From Mikania micrantha (taxonomy: Eukaryota; Streptophyta; Magnoliopsida; Asterales; Asteraceae), in assembly GCA_009363875.1 (NCBI GenBank), contig CM018680.1:62779279-62843278 (forward strand): DNA of 64,000 nt, read 5' to 3'. The notes beneath the pieces are model-generated. The model searched no databases. It saw nothing but the letters and a program-made list of their open reading frames with translations, and was not told where the DNA came from. This document shows, in pieces, positions 21,872 to 32,767 of the stretch (its first letter is position 1; each line of letters starts with the position of its first letter). The position numbers and the translations under genes were made by a program.

Positions 21872-24516
21872 ATGTTTTTTTCAGCAGATTTCCAAGTTAA
21901 TCAACTATGTGTTGGTTTAGAACGTATATCAGGGAAGCATTTTTATAAACATGATGTTCCCATTTCTTTTAAACCACAAGAAGGAATGGTTTTCGATTCT
22001 ATTGATAATGCATTTGAGTTTTACCAATCATATGCAATTAAAGGCGGTTTTACAGCTCGTAGAGGATCTCAAATATGTTATAGCAAGGTCATTAAAATTA
22101 AATACATTGTTTGTTCTAAGGAGGGACATAAACCCACAAGAGAATGCAATTCAAATGATGATAAGGACGGGAGAGAAAAGAAAATTAAGTATAGGAACAG
22201 GCCTAGTCAAAGAACTGGATGTTTATCTCATATTGTGTTAAAATCAAATGATGGAATTATGTTTACTATCAGCAAATTTGTAGAAGAACATAATCACAGT
22301 CTTGTATCACAAGATGATATCCACCTATTGCCATCATGTAGGAAGCTAACATATGAGCAAATGCAGTTGATGTGTTTAATGTCCAAGCATAACATTGGTC
22401 CTGTGAGAGCGTTTAATGTAATGCGTACAAAATATGGGGGGTTTGAAAAGGTTGGATTTACCTCTGTGGACTGTAAGAACTTCAAAAAATAGATAAATTT
22501 GTTTCTTGGGGAATATGATGCTGAAATGGTTGTTAATATGTTATTGAAAAAGAAGGAATTTGTCCCTGATTTTTCATTTGATTACACAAAGGACAATAAA
22601 AACCAGCTTACTGGTCTTTTTTGGGCTGATGAGCATGCTAAGAAGAATTATGTTATTTTTGGTGATGTTGTTTCATTCGATGCAACATTTCGAACTAACA
22701 AGTAAGTTGAATACAACATTTAATAAGAGTTTTGTGTATTTTAAATGATAACATTTTTTATGCTAATATATATATTTTTTCTCAGATACAAAATGATATT
22801 TGTTCCTTTTACTGGTATTGACAATCATTGTTGCAACATTACATTTGGATCTGCATTATTAGGGTCAGAAACAATTGCGTCTTACAAATGGTTATTGGAA
22901 TGTTTTACAAAAGCGTTTGGTTCCCCCCCAAAGGTTGTAGTCACAGATCAAGATGATGCGATAAAACAAGCTATAGAAGCTTCTTGGCCTACAAGCAGAC
23001 ATAGATTATGCATGTGGCATATAATGACAAAGGTTGCGGATAAGGTATACGAATGAGATAACAATTATTTGAATTAAGTAATTTTAAATTTTTTTTGTAG
23101 TACGTTATTAAGGGTGTAAAATAATAATGGTACCTAATTTACATTATACTCATATATTTATTTTTTCAGTACGTAATTGTTATTAACTTATTATATATTC
23201 ATGTATTGATTATTAAATTTGACAGGTTGGTAGTGTTTTATTTAACAATGATGAATTCAAGTCGCGTATATGCAACATTGTTTGGACTGATTCAATAACA
23301 CCTGAAGAGTTTGATAGTGAATGGTTGTCAATTATGGACGACTACGACTTATGTAATGTTGATTGGTTTGGTTACATGTTTGAGATTAGAGACATGTGGA
23401 TTCCTGCTTTTTATCGTAACGAACCGATGTCTGGTCTAATGCGTACTACGTCACGGTCTAAAAGTGAGAATCACTATTTTGGACAAGTATCTAATTGTCA
23501 ATTGACATTAGTTGAATTTTTTACACATTTTGATACTGCAATGGAATCACAAAGGCATACACATCGTAAAAATGACCATGATTCAAGGAATACAACACCT
23601 GATATGTGGACTGATTTTTCACTTGAGGAGCAAGCACATAAGATTTTTACAAGAAGTATATTCTTTGATGTTCAAGAAGAAATATATGATTCAATTCATA
23701 ATTGTCTTTCTGTATGTACATCTCAATCAGAAGACTTTACCAAATTCATAATAAAGGACATGAAGGCGCATGGTTCTGGATTTTTGGAGGTATAGAGACC
23801 ATTGTGTTTGTTTTTTTTCTTTCTGTGAACAATGGAGACAATTGAATTATTTAGGCTGGTATGTAATTATATTTTTATTTAAAGTTTTTTATGTTTTTTT
23901 ACAGGTTTCATATTCACAATTGAATGATGATATCACAGTCAGATGTAGTTGCAGAAGGTTTGAGCAATATGGGTTGCTATGTCGCCATTGTTTTTATGTT
24001 TAAAAACTGTGCCAAGTAAAAGTTTTTCCTGAAAAGTATATAACACGTAGATGGACAAAGGATGTTGTTCCAAACATATCAAACAGTTCAATTATATCAC
24101 CAGATATTTTAAGTGGGATTGATCCTCAAGTAAACAAAGTGGTACGTGATATTATGTCTTCAAGTGAGTACATTGTGAACAAATTGTTGAAAGACATGGA
24201 CAAGTTAACGATTTTCAGAGATACGTTACACGAAATAATGGACAAGACAGATGTGGAAACTATAGGGTTACCAGCAGTTAAACAAAAAGATATTGTTGCG
24301 TCATTTGTACCATCATAAAACGACGTATCAACCGAACATGTTCGTGTTCCATCTGGTATAAGAAACAAGGGTTCAGGTTCTCATAAAAGGTTCAAATTGA
24401 AGCGAGAACAAGCTATTAGTAGAATGGGGAAGAGATCTAGATTTTGTCACAATTGTGGTCAATCTGGTCATGATAGACGAACATGTCCTGCATTGGGGAG
24501 ACCTGGAAAAGGTTGA
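21872..24516 (+). pseudogene. FAR1/FHY3-related MULE transposase, broken
   Basis: Successive exons encode a FAR1-type DNA-binding domain (FEFYQSYAIKGGFTAR ... HNHSL), then the MULE DDE domain with first Asp in SFDATF, second Asp in VVTDQDDA, and CMWHI. A SWIM zinc finger (CSCRRFEQYGLLCRHCF) and a C-terminal CCHC knuckle (CHNCGQSGHDRRTC) follow. Introns with clean borders lie at about 22702-22784, 23045-23225 and 23790-23904. In-frame stops at 22490-22492, 24001-24003 and 24316-24318 break the protein. The gene starts close to the left terminal repeat and probably used the promoter in that repeat. It supplied mobility for the element when intact. Confidence 0.85.
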
Positions 24517-25436
24517 TCACTGATTAAAATAAAATTTTTGAGTGGGTACGTTATTTGTGTTTAGATTTTAGTAAGTTTCATAACAGAGTTAAAACATTTT
24601 TTATACAAATTTGTATTGTTTTTTATGGGATGGAAAATGGTACGTATTTTTCAATATCTAGTTTGTAATTACCCTACAATGTGATTTAGGTTGTTAAATC
24701 TATTTGATTATGCCTATGTTAGATTTATGGTAAGTATTGATTCATACTAATAGCACGTTATTATGAAATTAATTGTTAACCTTTTATACATAAGGGAGGT
24801 GATCATTGTATGAAATATAATGTATATAGTACGTAATTAACAAACTTACTGATGATATCCATATTAATAGTACGTGACTTTTGGTACGTTTTTTAATAAT
24901 TGTATGTTTATATGTTTGATTAGTTATGTTTTTGTTTTAAGTGTTTTATAATTATAATATTTGATTACCAAAAAACTTAATTTTATAATGTTACATGTTT
25001 TTTATACATATATGTATAATAAAATGAACGGTACGTGATTGTTGGTACGTAATTATATATTTACATATTTCAGTTTTTTAACAAAGATTTTACTTTTTTA
25101 TTTTATAATATTATTATGATGTTTATGTTAATTACTAATTCATAATAATAGTACGTTATTATAAATGTAATTGTTAACCTTTTATACATAAGGGAGGTGA
25201 TTAGTGTATGTAGTACGTAATTACCAAACCTTTTATTATCTTTTTGTTTAAACAATCGGTACATGATATATCAAATTAATATTATAGTTATATGTATTTT
25301 TAAATTATATTAACTTAAGAAATATTACTATTATGATGTTTTATCTATCAGGACGTAATAAATAAATGTGAAAGTCACAGTTAATTAAACAAAATGCGTA
25401 CTTTTATTAATTTAATTAAATAAACAAGCAAGGAAA

Positions 25437-25760
25437 TTAAACACTACAAAATGACATATAAGATGCCAGGAAGTCTGTTTTTAGCTGCATAGAGCAATGA
25501 AGTGCCTTAATAATTTTTGTAATTATTTGCATTTGTTGCACATCTGTTGCATCTTGATCAACCATGAACAAAATAACGAGGTCACGCACGGCATTAGGAG
25601 GCAGTTTTTGCAGCTGTTTGCTTAGCTCATCTCTCTCTTTGATTCCATCTTCAAGACTTTGAAAATTTTGCTTTAACACATCCATATAAAGTGAATCTTT
25701 GTTGTATTGCTTCATGATTTCGGACGTTAGCCTTGATTTTGTAGATGATGATGAAGACAT
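25437..25760 (-). CDS. small protein of unknown function inside the KI-type MULE
   Basis: An intact 107-codon frame beginning MSSSSSTKSRL. After a Ser-rich start it is predicted helical, with heptad-like Leu spacing (SLEDGIKERDELSKQLQKL) and a more hydrophobic second half. No known domain was recognised. Its start context is AACC before ATG, and a TATA box lies about 67 bp upstream on the minus strand (25827-25834). It faces away from the ORF at 26040, with a 279-bp shared upstream region. Unlike the transposase and protease of the same element, it has no stop or frameshift. It could be a third gene of the element or a captured host gene; nothing in the sequence decides this. Confidence 0.55.
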   Translation of the reverse strand: MSSSSSTKSRLTSEIMKQYNKDSLYMDVLKQNFQSLEDGIKERDELSKQLQKLPPNAVRDLVILFMVDQDATDVQQMQIITKIIKALHCSMQLKTDFLASYMSFCSV

Positions 25761-26039
25761 GGTTTTCTTATTTATTTATTTTTGATGTAGATATAGGGGT
25801 GTTCGATTACACTACAAGTGTGGTTGTATTTATAGACAGAAAACAATAAATAGAATTAATTACAGATTAAAGTCTGGCTATCTGTTCAACTACCAACATT
25901 TAACACACATCATTTAATTATATAACTACCGAAATGCAATAGGAACCGTCACCTTTAACATTATATATAGTAGCCCGTTTCATGCATGAATTACCACAAA
26001 AAAAAAGTCTGTAAATATTTTTTTTCTTCAGGTTCGTAA
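25761..26039. promoter_or_regulatory. bidirectional promoter region between two small divergent ORFs
   Basis: A 279-bp gap between opposite start codons. A TATA-like box stands at a plant-like distance from each start: TATAAATA on the minus strand at 25827-25834, and TATATATA on the plus strand at 25962-25969, about 70 bp before ATG 26040. Confidence 0.5.
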
Positions 26040-26381
26040 ATGGCAGCATCATCATCGAACTACAAGTACCAAAAGTGCGAAGAAGCAATTGAAATGCTAG
26101 TCAAGGGTCAAGAGAAAGAAAATAAAGATGACCGTATAATGAGGAATTCCATGTGCATGATGAATGGGCTTGTTATTGCAGACATACGTACCAACATATC
26201 AACTCTAAGTGACCTTCTTGACGAGTCAGAGGAGGATGGTGGTGTGATTGCAAGGCAGTACATGCTAGAGCAGGTGAGGATCAATGAAGACATTCAAGGT
26301 GACGTCAAGTTGCTTCTTGACGGCACCATTGACAAGATGAAGAAGAAGAGGGAGGGGGTTAGGATGATCAAGGATTTTTAG
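26040..26381 (+). CDS. small protein of unknown function inside the KI-type MULE
   Basis: An intact 113-codon frame beginning MAASSSNYKYQKC and ending with a basic KMKKKREGVRMIKDF tail. The body is charged and predicted alpha-helical (for example STLSDLLDESEEDGG, then QYMLEQVRINEDIQGDV). No domain was recognised and no membrane segment is visible. It is divergent from the ORF at 25437-25760 and both start with a Ser-rich leader, so they may be old duplicates or functional partners, though their sequences do not obviously align. An intact frame between two decayed genes argues for purifying selection or recent origin. Confidence 0.55.
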   Translation: MAASSSNYKYQKCEEAIEMLVKGQEKENKDDRIMRNSMCMMNGLVIADIRTNISTLSDLLDESEEDGGVIARQYMLEQVRINEDIQGDVKLLLDGTIDKMKKKREGVRMIKDF

Positions 26382-26595
26382 TTTTTGAATGTTAGTATGT
26401 TTGTCTTGTAATGCTGGTTATGGTACGTAATTATGTTTTTTGTTGATGTTTAATATGAAATGGTATTATGGTTTGTTTTTATATTTTATGTGTTTGTTTT
26501 TACTTGTTTTTACATTTTCCAAATCAGTTAGTATTTAATTAACTAAACATATAATAACAAAACATTAAAGTATTTACAAAATAAAAAATGTTTTG

Positions 26596-29500
26596 TCACA
26601 AGAAACTTCTTTGCCTAGACATTATCATTTTTTTGATTGTCTTTGGCCATTGTTTCTTTTTTGGTTCAAGGCTGTCATGTTTTCTTGCTTGCATAATGAT
26701 ATCATCCTTCAAAATATTAACCGGTGATGTAAGAATCTTACACAGATACTTGATTATAAGTTGTTGTAGTTGTCTTCTTTGTCCCTCAGACTCTTGAAGC
26801 AGACCACATTTCCATCCCTTAACACCAACTCCCATATAGGTTTCCATGTGCCTCATGCAGAATATTCCACAGTCTATTACATTTTCTTTGGTTTTCCATG
26901 GGAGTTCTGGATTTTTTGGTGTTTGTTGATACAACTTATAAGCATTTGGATGATCTTGATCAAGAAGATAATTGACAAAAACGTCTCTCTGTAATTTGGA
27001 TAACACAACAGAAAAGTAACATTAAGTGGTTTACAATAATTATATCAAGAAATACACTTGTTATTTATAGTAATGTAGTACGTGATTTAAAGTACGTAAT
27101 TTTATAATCATTTAATAAAGTATTATGTAGTCCGTCATTTGTAGTACGTAATTTTATAATAACGTATTATTGCATTGTGGATGACATAAAAAATTATGTG
27201 AATGATTGAAACATTACCATGTATGCTGGAATTTCTTCATATCTGTCCACACTTCCATCTCCAATTACCATGTTGTCAAATATATCAAATGATGGGATTT
27301 TTAAATCCAAAACAAGAAGGAAAACATGGTCACTTTTGATTATTGGGATGAAAATCATGTCTACTTTATTAATGTGGTTAATCTTCAAGTTTGACAACAC
27401 CAATGCCATTGTTTCATTAAGCAAATCCTTTCTTTGTTTTTCTGGTACGTCTTTAGTAAGAAGAGGCAATGGCTGTAAATTTACATCAATATAAGTTAAT
27501 TAAAGTTATGTATATAAAAAAAGAAATGTGTTATATAACATATTATGCTTACCAATATGTTTGGAGTTAAGAATAACCTAAATGGAGAACCTGGTGACCT
27601 TTGTTTCTCTTCTTCATTTAGAACATTCATCATGGCTTCCAACACACCGATGTGTACGTAAACGCCGGGGTATAAGCTTTCAAACATGACTTTGTAAAAT
27701 TCTGTATCGGTTTGTGTCATGGAAACAATTGTACTGCAAATTAGAATGATGAGTTAGTAAATTAAGGTATATTAAAGAATATAAGTTCCATGAGTTAGAA
27801 ACCTTACTGGGGATCTTTTCTTGGATCTAGACAATATTGGGAAATTATTGTCTCCTCTTTTGTCAGTTTTGATCCCAACACTACTGACCTTTCAACATAT
27901 GGTGAACGCAAATCCTCTGATAGGTTTTTTTTCCCTGGGACGTTTTTTGTATTGGAACCTTATTTTTAAAGCAGGTGTTTTTTCATCAGAAATGGTTTCT
28001 GTGTTGATTTTTTCATCATTTTCAGGCTGCAAAAAGGGAATTTTTGGTATCACATCATTTAGATTTACAGCTTCCTCTTGTACCTCAGTAACCGGTTGAT
28101 TTGTTTGCAAATTTGATGTAGACAATTGTTGTTCTACATTTTCACATGCTTCAACCATTTCTTGTACAAATGTGCTTGTAATGTCAGTCTCTCTTTCAAA
28201 TACAAGACTTTTGTCACCAACTAAACTTGATGCAACCTTAGATATGACCCCAATTACTTTTTCCCAATCTTTTTGCTTTTTTATGAAATCACTATTGTTA
28301 GGGTACTCATTTAGACATGATTTCAGAAGGTCATTGATGGTGTTTCCCACCTTTTCAAATTCCTCAATATTTTTATCGATCTGTGCAAGCATATCCTGAA
28401 ACAACATGAATGGTACGTAATTACTTTAATGAAATAAACATTTAGTACGTAATTATGAAGTTTTATATGATGTAATTAAATGTATACTTACACTCTCTGT
28501 GGGTGGTACTGAATGTGTATAAGCACATACTCCAGTCATTGTTAAAGGTGTATATGTTTCATCTATGACTCTTTGAGTATAACTGCCAATTGGATAAACC
28601 AAGTCACATGGGTGTGGTCTGTCAAAATAAGAAGCAGCTGGTTCCACATCACCATCTTGTATAGCAGGATCTATTTTATCAACCTCTATCCTTGAAGGGG
28701 AATATTCATCAAGACCCTTGGCACCTTCTTCTACACCACCTTCTTCATGTACTTCATGAGCACCTTCATCAAAACCAGTTTTTGCACATTCTCCATCAGC
28801 ATCTACAATATGACCACTTCCTTCATCATCATCATCATCTTCAACATATTCTTTGTTAACATCATCATCTACAGATTCATCACCATCAACATCGTTGTTT
28901 GAATCATCATATTCATTGGTTTGTTCATCATCATCATCAGCAGTTTCATCATCAGCAACATCTTCAGAATTCCCTTTTTCATAGTCTGTTAAAGGGCTGT
29001 TCTCATAAATGTGTGTATCAAGGCTCATGAGGTAATTGTTATTGATGTTTAGTATAGTTGGGACAGGTGGTGGTGTGGACTCATATCTCTTTCTTTTTTC
29101 ATGACAATAGAGCAACTGAAAAGAAACATAAAAAAACCAAAGATATAAACTTAGTATACTATAATGAAATAAAACAAACTATAATAACAAAACATACCGC
29201 AAGAAATAGTAAAGGACCATTAAAAGGTTCTGCAGATGTCCATTCTTTCTTTGTTCTGTTCAGACATGTAATCAGGTAACCACACCAATTCATATTTGGT
29301 ATGTCTGAATCTTTTGTTAGTGAGTTTAAGAACCTTTGATTAACTGTTGTGCTTTTTGTAGTCCAGCCCAGTACTGTGTTGTATACAACTAGCCAATTAA
29401 GTTTAAAAATCCAGTTACCCTCCTAAGATTTTTTCATTTGTTCAAGCACATCTTTAACAGTAATCCTTGATTTTCCTGGATACTGAGACTTCCATAATCT

Positions 29501-30658
29501 AAGTGTATCTGATGATCCAATTCTAGGTTTGTTTTTCTCATTCACAGGCAACCTACCAAGTGGTATCCCCAACACATCTTTGACAGTCTGATATGTGACT
29601 TGTATGTAGTGGTGTCCTGCATTTAACTCATTTCTGTCACTGTCATAGTTAGAGACAAACCATTATGCAAACCTTGTTGGAATGGTGTCTATATCCAATG
29701 ATAAAAATGGTCTGAAACCCATTGATTTGATTGCATTTTTTTGCTGCTTAGACAACCCAGTAACACTGTTCTTTAAGTTGACGATCCCAACTCTTGCCTT
29801 TAGCTTCTTGTCTGTATATGGCACAAATCTCTGATGTGATGATCCTGATACAGATTTTGCATTTGCTTTGTGTTTAATATGACGTTCTGGTGGGTTCACA
29901 AAATCATCATCATCATCATCATGAACAACAACAGGTTCAATAGATTGTTTACCTGCACATTTGAGATTAAATTCTAATAATCACGTACTAAATAAGTATA
30001 TGTTTCTTGAAATTACGTACTACTTATGATGGTTGATAAGATGCAATTGCATGTTATTACGTACCAAACAGATAAACTATCAGGTTCACAATTACCTACC
30101 AATGACACATACCAACTAATTAATTAACATAAAGTGATACAAGATCATTTATTATACAATTTATAATGAACAACATTAAATATGATTAATCTAACAATTA
30201 GTGAACATATTTACAGGATAGTTGTGTATGTTGCATGTTCATTTTGTTATAATTACGTACTAGTTACAATAATTATGTACCATTGAAATTTGAACCAATT
30301 AACTTTGTTACGCACTAATTTACGAACCTTGCATAATGATTGTCATAGCCTAATAAACACTTAATTCTAACATTATATTTGTTAATTACAGACAAAACTT
30401 AAATAAAAACAATAAAAATACATTTTGTTTATATGATATTATAAATACTGACCTTTCATCCTTAACAAGGATTTTCTGTCATTATTAGATTTCGATCTTA
30501 ACTCTGTTGTAACCTTCTTAGAATATGTGATTACAGACTCGGAATGTTTACCTAAAATTAGAATGCATGTATGTTAAAAGCATTAATAGAGACTATGAAT
30601 GTAACAAGAATGATAACTTTTACTTACGTTTGTTGGATACGTTCTTTGATGTATTCAT
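26596..30658 (-). pseudogene. Ulp1-like (C48) cysteine protease gene of the KI-type MULE, broken
   Basis: Start codon at 30658 in the right terminal repeat (MNTSKNVSNK, then GT donor). Exons then run leftward. An Asp-rich start with FRPFLSLDIDTIPTRF and VTYQTVKDVLGIPLG is typical of plant transposon Ulp1-like proteins. A very acidic region (28453-29115) and a helical region (27892-28407) follow. The peptidase core has SDHVFLLVLDL (catalytic His), FDIFDN (Asp) and DCGIFCMRHMETYMG (Cys) at about 26840-26885. Ulp1 family enzymes remove SUMO or related tags. Stops at 29663-29665 and 29423-29425 and a frameshift near 27910 make this copy a pseudogene, although its active-site residues remain. Confidence 0.85.
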
Positions 30659-32752
30659 CTTCTTCTAATAAGGTTTTCAAGCTTGATTGCAGGTTTGATT
30701 GTATAAACACGTTCCGAATAACCGTAGTTCGTAATACGAATAATTAGGAAGAAGGTGGGGTAAAATCCCCTTATTTTTAGGATTAGGTTAAATTTTAAAA
30801 AATATCAAATTACGTTTTTACCCTTTTTGTTTATAGCGTTCCGTCTAATTTGTTTAATTAAGATAATAAATTACAAGTTTGCCACCGCGTTGATCTGGTC
30901 CATCAATAATTACGGATCAACGATCCTAAATGCTTCTTACGTTTTGTACGTTAACATACACATGTACTAAACGTAGGATGAATTCTGGACCCTTTGATCA
31001 GACTGATCAATGGTTAAGATTTAGTGGTCCCCACTTTATATAACTTTTTCCACAAAATAAGTGTAAAATATAACTGTAAGGGCAAAAGAGGAAACAACCA
31101 ATTTTATAATGTTACAACAAGTTTCACTCGTTTTTTAAAAATTAAATAACTTTTACATGCTTTATTATTTTTTTAAAAAAATTACACCATAAAATTGAGA
31201 ATTTTATTATCTTTAATTTGAGTATAGTATTGTTATAGTTTTTTTTAAAATTTTTTTACGTGGTCCGTGATTTTTATGCTTGATACGTAATTATTGGTAC
31301 GTGATTATTCGGTTGATCCTTTGATAATGCATGTTAAATGACGGTCTGTGATTTTCATATAACGTGGTCCGTAATTATTGGTCCGTGATTATACATTTTG
31401 CCATTGATTATGTGTGTTAAAATACGGTCTGTGGTTGCTATATAATGTGGTCCGTAATTATTGGTCTGTGATTATCAGATGGTCCGTGATTATGTGTGTT
31501 AAATGTTAGTCTGTAATTTTGTAAATCACGGTCTGTAATTATATATGGACGATAATACTCTTTACCCAAATGACACATGACGCGTTCCTGTGGCTTCTTA
31601 CGTTTAGCACGTTAACACTAATTTAACACTAATATGTACGTTAACCGTCCCCTATATATATATATTAGTATTTTTATGAACCCGCTATGTTTTAAATATA
31701 CCATTTTCTTAATAATTAGACACGCTATAATATCTATTAGTAATTTTTATGAACACGCTATGTTTTAGATATATCATATTTTTAATAATTAGACACATGT
31801 TATAATATCTATTAGTATTTTTTATGAAACCCTTTGATTATTTTTCAAAGGGATATGATGTCATGAATTTATCACTTATTCGTCCATTTTCTATTGGGAT
31901 ATGATGGGTTTATAAAGCCACTAGATTAATACCCTAATAACACGTGGGTTGATAAAAAGTATTCAGATCATCTCTAATACTTATCTTACTGAAATTTCAA
32001 CATGCTAAAATTTTCTGTCACGTCCTTACTTTACTGAAAATCTTAAAACCCTTTAATGGTCACCCCACTGAAAAACTTTCTCCGTTGTGCCACATCATCA
32101 CCAATTTATAATATTATTTGTTATTTTTTTAAGTTATAAATTAATAAGTAAAATAAATAACAAAATAAAAACCTTAACATTAAAATAAAAATAAAAACGT
32201 TACATTTCTAACTTGAAAAAAAATAACGATATCATTTAAATATTTTCGCTCTTAATTTTCTCATAATCTCTCGTTCTTCGTCGCCGAGTTCTTCGGTAGA
32301 CACAGTACCCAAAACATTGTGGTCGACTCGGAGAAGTCGGCCCTTGAGTTTTGTTTTTTGAAATCTCGTGAACTCTTCAAGTTGATGAGCGAGTTCGTTT
32401 GTTGTCAGGATTGAGGAGGACGTTTGACAACTCGAAGACGAAGCCCGTTTTACAGTATCCTGTCCAACCGGTCTAACCGGTTCTTGGATTTCGAATTCAT
32501 CGTCTTCCTCGTCTAATTCGAGGTTAACTGTATGTGCATCCGAACCCCCACGTGAATATTCATTCGTCTTGGAATTTTAGTTTTTCTTGAACAACTTTGG
32601 CCCTCGTTAGCTTCTTGACAAAGAAGGCGAAATTTTGGAGCTTCTTATATTGCGACCCAAACATGATAGTGGTTAAATGTATGGCCGTTGGAGTTTAGTC
32701 GATATTCTTTTCCCGCCCATTTTAACACACCTTTTTCGTTCATGCCACTTTT
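29495..32752 (-). repeat. right arm of the giant inverted repeat
   Basis: Inverted copy of 14394-21818 lacking the nested copia element, which therefore inserted after the palindrome formed or in one arm only. It contains 2158 bp of MULE terminal repeat and 1100 bp of copied flank. The Harbinger copy in this arm is cut in the middle of its coding region, and the arm joins directly to a 5'-truncated second MULE at about 32768. Confidence 0.9.
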
Positions 32753-32767
32753 GTCGTTCATGCCACT

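Larger units (their letters stand above)
15495..31652. mobile_element. Kaonashi-type Mutator-like element (MULE) with Ulp1-like protease
   Basis: Both ends read GGGGACGGTTAACGTACATA inward and lie against (TA)n tracts, so the exact 9-bp duplication cannot be resolved. Terminal inverted repeats are about 2.16 kb. Inside are a FAR1-type MULE transposase on + (21872-24516), two small divergent ORFs (25437-26381) and a Ulp1-like cysteine protease gene on - (30658 to 26596). A MULE carrying a Ulp1-like gene is the KI class. The native length is about 12.0 kb after subtracting the nested copia element. Both large genes carry stops, so this copy is not autonomous now. Confidence 0.85.
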
